Positions 60,452 through 64,000 of a stretch of 64,000 nucleotides of DNA are shown one piece after another. A program made the translations under genes and the position numbers. The first letter of the stretch is position 1, and each line of letters opens with the position of its first letter. The notes below the pieces were generated by a model. The model saw nothing but the letters and a program-made list of their open reading frames with translations, did no database searches and was not told the origin of the DNA. The DNA comes from an uncultured bacterium (GTDB taxonomy: Bacteria > Bacillota_I > Bacilli_A > RFN20 > CAG-826): assembly GCA_949290395.1 (NCBI GenBank), contig CASERQ010000001.1:1-64000 (forward strand), written 5' to 3'.

Positions 60452-62569
60452 TTAAATATCAAGATTCTTAACGAACTTAGCGTTTTGTTCGATGAAGGTC
60501 GAACGTGGCTCGACATCTTCACCCATTAAGTCGTTAAATACTTGGTCAGCAGCAATTGCATCATCAACCGTGACTCTAAGCATTTTTCTGACCTTTGGAT
60601 CCATTGTTGTTTCTTCAAGTTGAGATGGATCCATTTCACCAAGACCTTTATATCTTTGGTATGGATAACCAGGTTTTAAAGCTAATTCTTTTCTGATGAC
60701 GTTAAGTTGTTCGTCGTTATATGCGTAATAAGCTTTTCCTTTATATTCAACCTTATAAAGTGGTGGTTGAGCTATATAAACACAACCGTGTTCGATTAAA
60801 GGTTTCATAAATCTATGGAAGAATGTTAAAAGCAAAATTCTAATGTGAGAACCATCAACATCAGCATCGGTCATAATAACGATTTTATGATATCTGATTT
60901 TTGTGATATCAAATTCTTCGCCATAACCAGCGCCAATAGCGCTAATCATATTTCCAATTTCGGCATTTTCAAAAATTCTATGAGCTTGTGCTTTTTGAAC
61001 ATTTAAAATTTTACCTCTTAAAGGCATGATTGCTTGAGTACGAGGATCTCTACCTTGCTTTGCGCTACCACCTGCAGAATTACCCTCAACAATAAATAAT
61101 TCACATTCTTCAGGGTTGTTTGAACTACAATCTGCTAATTTACCAGGAAGTGTTGTGATTTCAAGAACATCTTTTCTTCTCATGTTTTCTTTTGCAGCAC
61201 GAGCAGCAAGACGTCCATCATAAGCACTCTTAACTTTCTTTGTTATAACAAGAGCGATGTCTTTGTTTTCTAACATAAATCTTTGGAATTGATCTCCAAA
61301 GACTGTATTTACAATCTTTTTAACTTCAAGGTTTCCTAATTTACCTTTAGTTTGTCCTTCATATTGTGGGTTTGGGTGTTTGACCGAAATAATTGCTGTT
61401 AAACCTTCTAAACAGTCTTCGAGAGTGATTCTTTCTTTATCACTATCTTTAAGAATTTTATTGTCACGTGCATAGTTGTTAATAACTCTTACAAGAGCTA
61501 AGTTAAATCCATCAACGTGCATACCACCATTTCCGGTAGAAACGTTATTACAGAAAGAATAAACGTTGTGAGTATATCCTTTTGTATATTGAAGTGCTAT
61601 TTCGACGTAAATTGTTTCTTTGTTTCCGTTATCATCAAAGATTTGAGCACCTTCAGAATAGAAAACTCCAGGGAATAATCCTTCGGCGTTTCTATTAACA
61701 TATTGAACGTATTCTTTAATTCCGCCTTCAAAATGGAATTTATCTTCAAGAATTGGATCCATTCTTAAATCGCGAAGCACGATTGTAACTCCTTTATTTA
61801 AGAAAGCCATTTGTCTTAATCTGTTTTTGATGGTTTCGTAAGAGTAAACGGTTGTTTCTTTAAAGATTGTAGGATCTGGTTTAAAGGTAACTTTTGTTCC
61901 GTGCTCTTCTAAACTACAATCTCCAACTCTTTTTAATGGTTCAACTGAGTGTCCGCCGTTTTCAAATCTAATAAAGTAGACTCCGCCATCTTTTTTAACT
62001 TCGACTTCAAGCCATTCAGATAATGCGTTAACAACAGAAGCACCAACACCGTGTAAACCTCCGGAAACTTTATAAACGCTTCCTTGTCCAAATTTACCGC
62101 CAGCGTGTAAAACAGTGTAAACAGTTTCTACGCCACTTAATTTTGTTTTTCCAACAACGTCGACCGGAATTCCTCTACCATTATCAATAACGGTAATTGT
62201 GTTGTCTGGATTGATGTCAACTCTAATGGTGTCGCAGAAACCAGCAAGTGCTTCATCGATTCCGTTGTCAACAATTTCCCAAACTAAATGATGTAAACCT
62301 GTCGAAGAAGTAGAACCAATGTACATACCTGGTCTTTTCCTAACGGCTTCAAGACCCTCTAAAACTTGGATAGCATTGCTATCGTATTTTTCATCACCTT
62401 TTTCAAGAGCTCTCTCATCGTTAATATCAATAATTTCTGAAGAAATTTTAGAATCTAGATTTTCTTCTTGGACGTCAAACCCTTCGTTGACGTCAATTTT
62501 TTCGTTTTCTAAATTTTCAGTTTCTTCAGCCTTTGTCTCTTTAATTTGCTCTTTGTTTTCTTCTGGCAT
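60452..62569 (-). CDS. gyrB: DNA gyrase subunit B with acidic N-terminal extension
   Basis: A 705-residue ATPase subunit. The core starts near residue 61 (YDSNAIQVLEGLEAVRKRPGMYIG), with EIVDNGIDEA, GRGIPVD, GGLHGVG and the TOPRIM segment EGNSAGGSAKQGRD, DADVDGSHI. The first ~60 residues are extra and very acidic. GGAGGAG precedes the ATG, which supports the long form. It starts two bases after recF. Confidence 0.97.
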   Translation of the reverse strand: MPEENKEQIKETKAEETENLENEKIDVNEGFDVQEENLDSKISSEIIDINDERALEKGDEKYDSNAIQVLEGLEAVRKRPGMYIGSTSSTGLHHLVWEIVDNGIDEALAGFCDTIRVDINPDNTITVIDNGRGIPVDVVGKTKLSGVETVYTVLHAGGKFGQGSVYKVSGGLHGVGASVVNALSEWLEVEVKKDGGVYFIRFENGGHSVEPLKRVGDCSLEEHGTKVTFKPDPTIFKETTVYSYETIKNRLRQMAFLNKGVTIVLRDLRMDPILEDKFHFEGGIKEYVQYVNRNAEGLFPGVFYSEGAQIFDDNGNKETIYVEIALQYTKGYTHNVYSFCNNVSTGNGGMHVDGFNLALVRVINNYARDNKILKDSDKERITLEDCLEGLTAIISVKHPNPQYEGQTKGKLGNLEVKKIVNTVFGDQFQRFMLENKDIALVITKKVKSAYDGRLAARAAKENMRRKDVLEITTLPGKLADCSSNNPEECELFIVEGNSAGGSAKQGRDPRTQAIMPLRGKILNVQKAQAHRIFENAEIGNMISAIGAGYGEEFDITKIRYHKIVIMTDADVDGSHIRILLLTFFHRFMKPLIEHGCVYIAQPPLYKVEYKGKAYYAYNDEQLNVIRKELALKPGYPYQRYKGLGEMDPSQLEETTMDPKVRKMLRVTVDDAIAADQVFNDLMGEDVEPRSTFIEQNAKFVKNLDI

Positions 62570-62570
62570 C

Positions 62571-63632
62571 TTACTCCTCCTTTAAAACTTTGTTATCTAG
62601 AAAGTAATATTTTCCGTGAAAATATTGGCTTTTTGCAGTGTTTGTAATAAAAACTTGGTTAAAATCAGCTAAATAATTAAGTAAATTTTCTTCATGTTTT
62701 TCATCTAGTTCACTTAATACATCGTCAAGCACAATGATTGGTTTTGAATCACCAGCAAGAAAATATAAAGACAGCACAAGAGAAAGAACGCTCATTCTGT
62801 TCTCACCTTGTGATCCGTAGAGACTTACATTTTTTGAATCAATATAGATTTCAAAATCGTCTTTATGAATTCCGATAAGTGTTTGCTTTCTTTTGTACTC
62901 TTCCTCTTCGATATCCTTGAATTTATTTGCAATCACTCTCTCATCATCTTGCTCATTAATAAAACTTAAATATTTGATTTCGACATTATTGTCTTTTAAC
63001 GAAATGTTTTTATAAACCTCAGATAAGTTTTCGTTAATCTTTTTAATAAATTTATTTCTAAATTTAAACGCAAGTAAATTAAGTTCAATAAGTTTCCTAG
63101 TTAAAATCTCAATTAAAGTTTTATTAATGTTATAGGATTTAAAAGCGTCATTTCTTTCTTTCAAAATCTTTTGGTAATCCGAAATAACTTTTAGATAATT
63201 TGCGGAATATTTTGAGATGTAGATATCAAGAAATTTTCTTCTTTCCTTTGGCGCATCTTTTAATAGATTTGTGTTTTTAGGAATAAAACTTATTACGTTT
63301 ATAAACTTATTAAGTTCGCTTATCTTTGTGACTTTTCTATTATTGAGAAGAACCTTTTTTCTGTTTTTATCAAAAGATATTTCGATGTTTCTTTTAACGT
63401 TTTCTTCATCAATTTGAGCAAAAATCCTTGCAAAACCTTGGTCTTTTTTAATTAAACTATCAATTTCGCTTGTTCTAAACGATCTTGTTAACGATAAAAA
63501 ATATATCGCTTCAAGAATGTTTGTTTTACCACTCGCATTCTCTCCGTAGATATAATTAATTCCTTCGTTAAATGAAGCAGTTATTTTTTCGTAGTTTCGA
63601 AAATTACTTAATTCAAGTTTACGTATTATCAT
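62571..63632 (-). CDS. recF: DNA repair protein RecF
   Basis: A 353-residue SMC-like ATPase that loads RecA at gaps. Walker A is GENASGKTN (30-38), the signature is SQGENR and Walker B is PIIVLDDVLSELDE. It overlaps yaaA by four bases (ATGA) and lies in the conserved dnaN-yaaA-recF-gyrB order. Confidence 0.96.
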   Translation of the reverse strand: MIIRKLELSNFRNYEKITASFNEGINYIYGENASGKTNILEAIYFLSLTRSFRTSEIDSLIKKDQGFARIFAQIDEENVKRNIEISFDKNRKKVLLNNRKVTKISELNKFINVISFIPKNTNLLKDAPKERRKFLDIYISKYSANYLKVISDYQKILKERNDAFKSYNINKTLIEILTRKLIELNLLAFKFRNKFIKKINENLSEVYKNISLKDNNVEIKYLSFINEQDDERVIANKFKDIEEEEYKRKQTLIGIHKDDFEIYIDSKNVSLYGSQGENRMSVLSLVLSLYFLAGDSKPIIVLDDVLSELDEKHEENLLNYLADFNQVFITNTAKSQYFHGKYYFLDNKVLKEE

Positions 63633-63850
63633 TTGCTGATTTCAAAGAACAATGAGTTTTCGATAACAATTTGATCGCCTTCTCTTAGTTTTTTACCTCT
63701 CTTTGAACAAAGTTCGCCGTTTACAAAAATCTTGTGCTCAGCAATGTAGCCTTTTACTTCGCCTCCATTGCTAATAACATCTGCAAACTTAAGTAATTGT
63801 CCAAGAGTAATAAACTCGCTTGAGATTTTGATTTTCTTAAATTTTGTCAT
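63629..63850 (-). CDS. yaaA: S4-domain RNA-binding protein YaaA
   Basis: A 73-residue S4-like protein (ITLGQLLKFADVISNGGEVKGYI, VNGELCSKRGKKLREGDQI), always found between dnaN and recF. AAAGGAG precedes the ATG. A TATAAT at 63868-63873 on the minus strand probably gives it its own promoter, since a terminator separates it from dnaN. Confidence 0.93.
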   Translation of the reverse strand: MTKFKKIKISSEFITLGQLLKFADVISNGGEVKGYIAEHKIFVNGELCSKRGKKLREGDQIVIENSLFFEISK

Positions 63851-63903
63851 TTTAAAACTCCTTTAATATTATATATTAAAGGACCTTGTTTTTAAAGAAA
63901 AAA

Positions 63904-63925
63904 GACTACCCGTGTATAGGTAGTC
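63904..63925 (-). terminator. Terminator of dnaN
   Basis: GACTACC and GGTAGTC form a 7-bp stem with an eight-base loop, then TTTTTTCTTT on the minus strand, 22 bases past the dnaN stop. Confidence 0.85.
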
Positions 63926-63946
63926 ATAATTTTCGTTTTTGTTCTT

Positions 63947-64000
63947 CTAATACGTTCTTACAGGGGTTATTAAGTGAACCGCTGTAGGGTTGTTTTTGTC
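63947..64000 (-). CDS. dnaN: DNA polymerase III beta clamp, C-terminal end (runs off right edge)
   Basis: Seventeen codons and a TAG stop on the minus strand, ending HLITPVRTY. That is the near-universal C-terminus of the sliding clamp (LPVRTY). The position upstream of yaaA-recF-gyrB confirms it. The rest lies beyond the window. Confidence 0.9.
   Translation of the reverse strand, partial: DKNNPTAVHLITPVRTY

Noticed and set aside
1-64000. CRISPR arrays, prophage, rRNA operons or complete insertion sequences
   Set aside because: No spaced direct repeats, phage structural genes, rRNA sequence or complete transposase were seen.

Overview
The window is a compact, AT-rich bacterial chromosome segment from an anaerobic, fermentative low-GC Gram-positive (Bacillota, or a Mycoplasmatota/Bacilli relative of the kind found in animal guts). 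Evidence: Firmicute-type gene families, AGGAGG ribosome binding sites, an encoded CCA on the tRNA, a small 4.5S-type SRP RNA, CcpA-like cre sites, an electron-bifurcating type [FeFe] hydrogenase, and FeoAB ferrous iron uptake. TGA is a real stop (for example at the end of feoB, in an ATGA overlap), so the standard code is used and not the Mycoplasma code. The right edge holds the end of dnaN followed by yaaA-recF-gyrB-gyrA, all on the minus strand, so the replication origin probably lies just beyond 64 kb. Most genes are on the minus strand.

Layout. 0-2.4 kb: an edge fragment of a MerR/IS607-type HTH protein, a 5'-truncated GNAT acetyltransferase, a DUF985 cupin, a PlsX-like protein and a small membrane protein. 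2.4-7 kb: a galactose-type ABC system mglB-mglA-mglC, in which the binding protein MglB is circularly permuted and the permease carries an extra ~225-residue charged helical N-terminus. 7.2-11.6 kb: hpt, then the Leloir operon galM-galT-galK. 11.8-15.9 kb: acyl-ACP thioesterase, psuG, psuK, guaA. 16-18.5 kb: UMF1-type transporter and a phospholipase C-like protein. 18.6 kb: tRNA-Ser(GCT). 18.9-23.1 kb: hydrogenase operon hydC-hydB-hydA. 23.7-26.8 kb: feoA-feoA-feoB-Cys-rich protein. 27-35 kb: cation efflux, DegV, a two-gene MacB-like ABC exporter with divergent TetR, and a fructokinase-like kinase with divergent TetR. 35-43 kb: DUF2130 protein, rlmD-type methylase, aldehyde dehydrogenase, metG, rpmE, a glycosyltransferase. 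43-47.5 kb: tldD-tldE, DegV, mscL. 47.6-54.7 kb: a membrane cluster (degenerate M50-like protein, TetR, P-type ATPase, fused ABC exporter). 54.9-64 kb: tadA, SRP RNA, serS, glycosyltransferase, gyrA, gyrB, recF, yaaA, dnaN end.

How it fits together. MglBAC would import galactose or methyl-galactoside, and GalM/GalK/GalT feed it into glycolysis. galE is not in the window. Fermentation electrons can leave as H2 through HydABC. cre-like boxes lie over a -35 element upstream of the hydrogenase operon and upstream of mglB, suggesting carbon control of both.

The strongest unusual signals are: (1) the circularly permuted, lipid-anchored galactose-binding protein, with sugar-binding residues retained and the cut at the Ca2+ loop; (2) its partner permease with a helical cytoplasmic extension; (3) a compact three-way-junction RNA that buries the metG ribosome binding site; (4) a structured RNA at 38.3 kb with mutually exclusive folds around an orphan ribosome binding site; (5) a set of genes whose -10 boxes sit 5-10 bases from the start codon, implying leaderless mRNAs.
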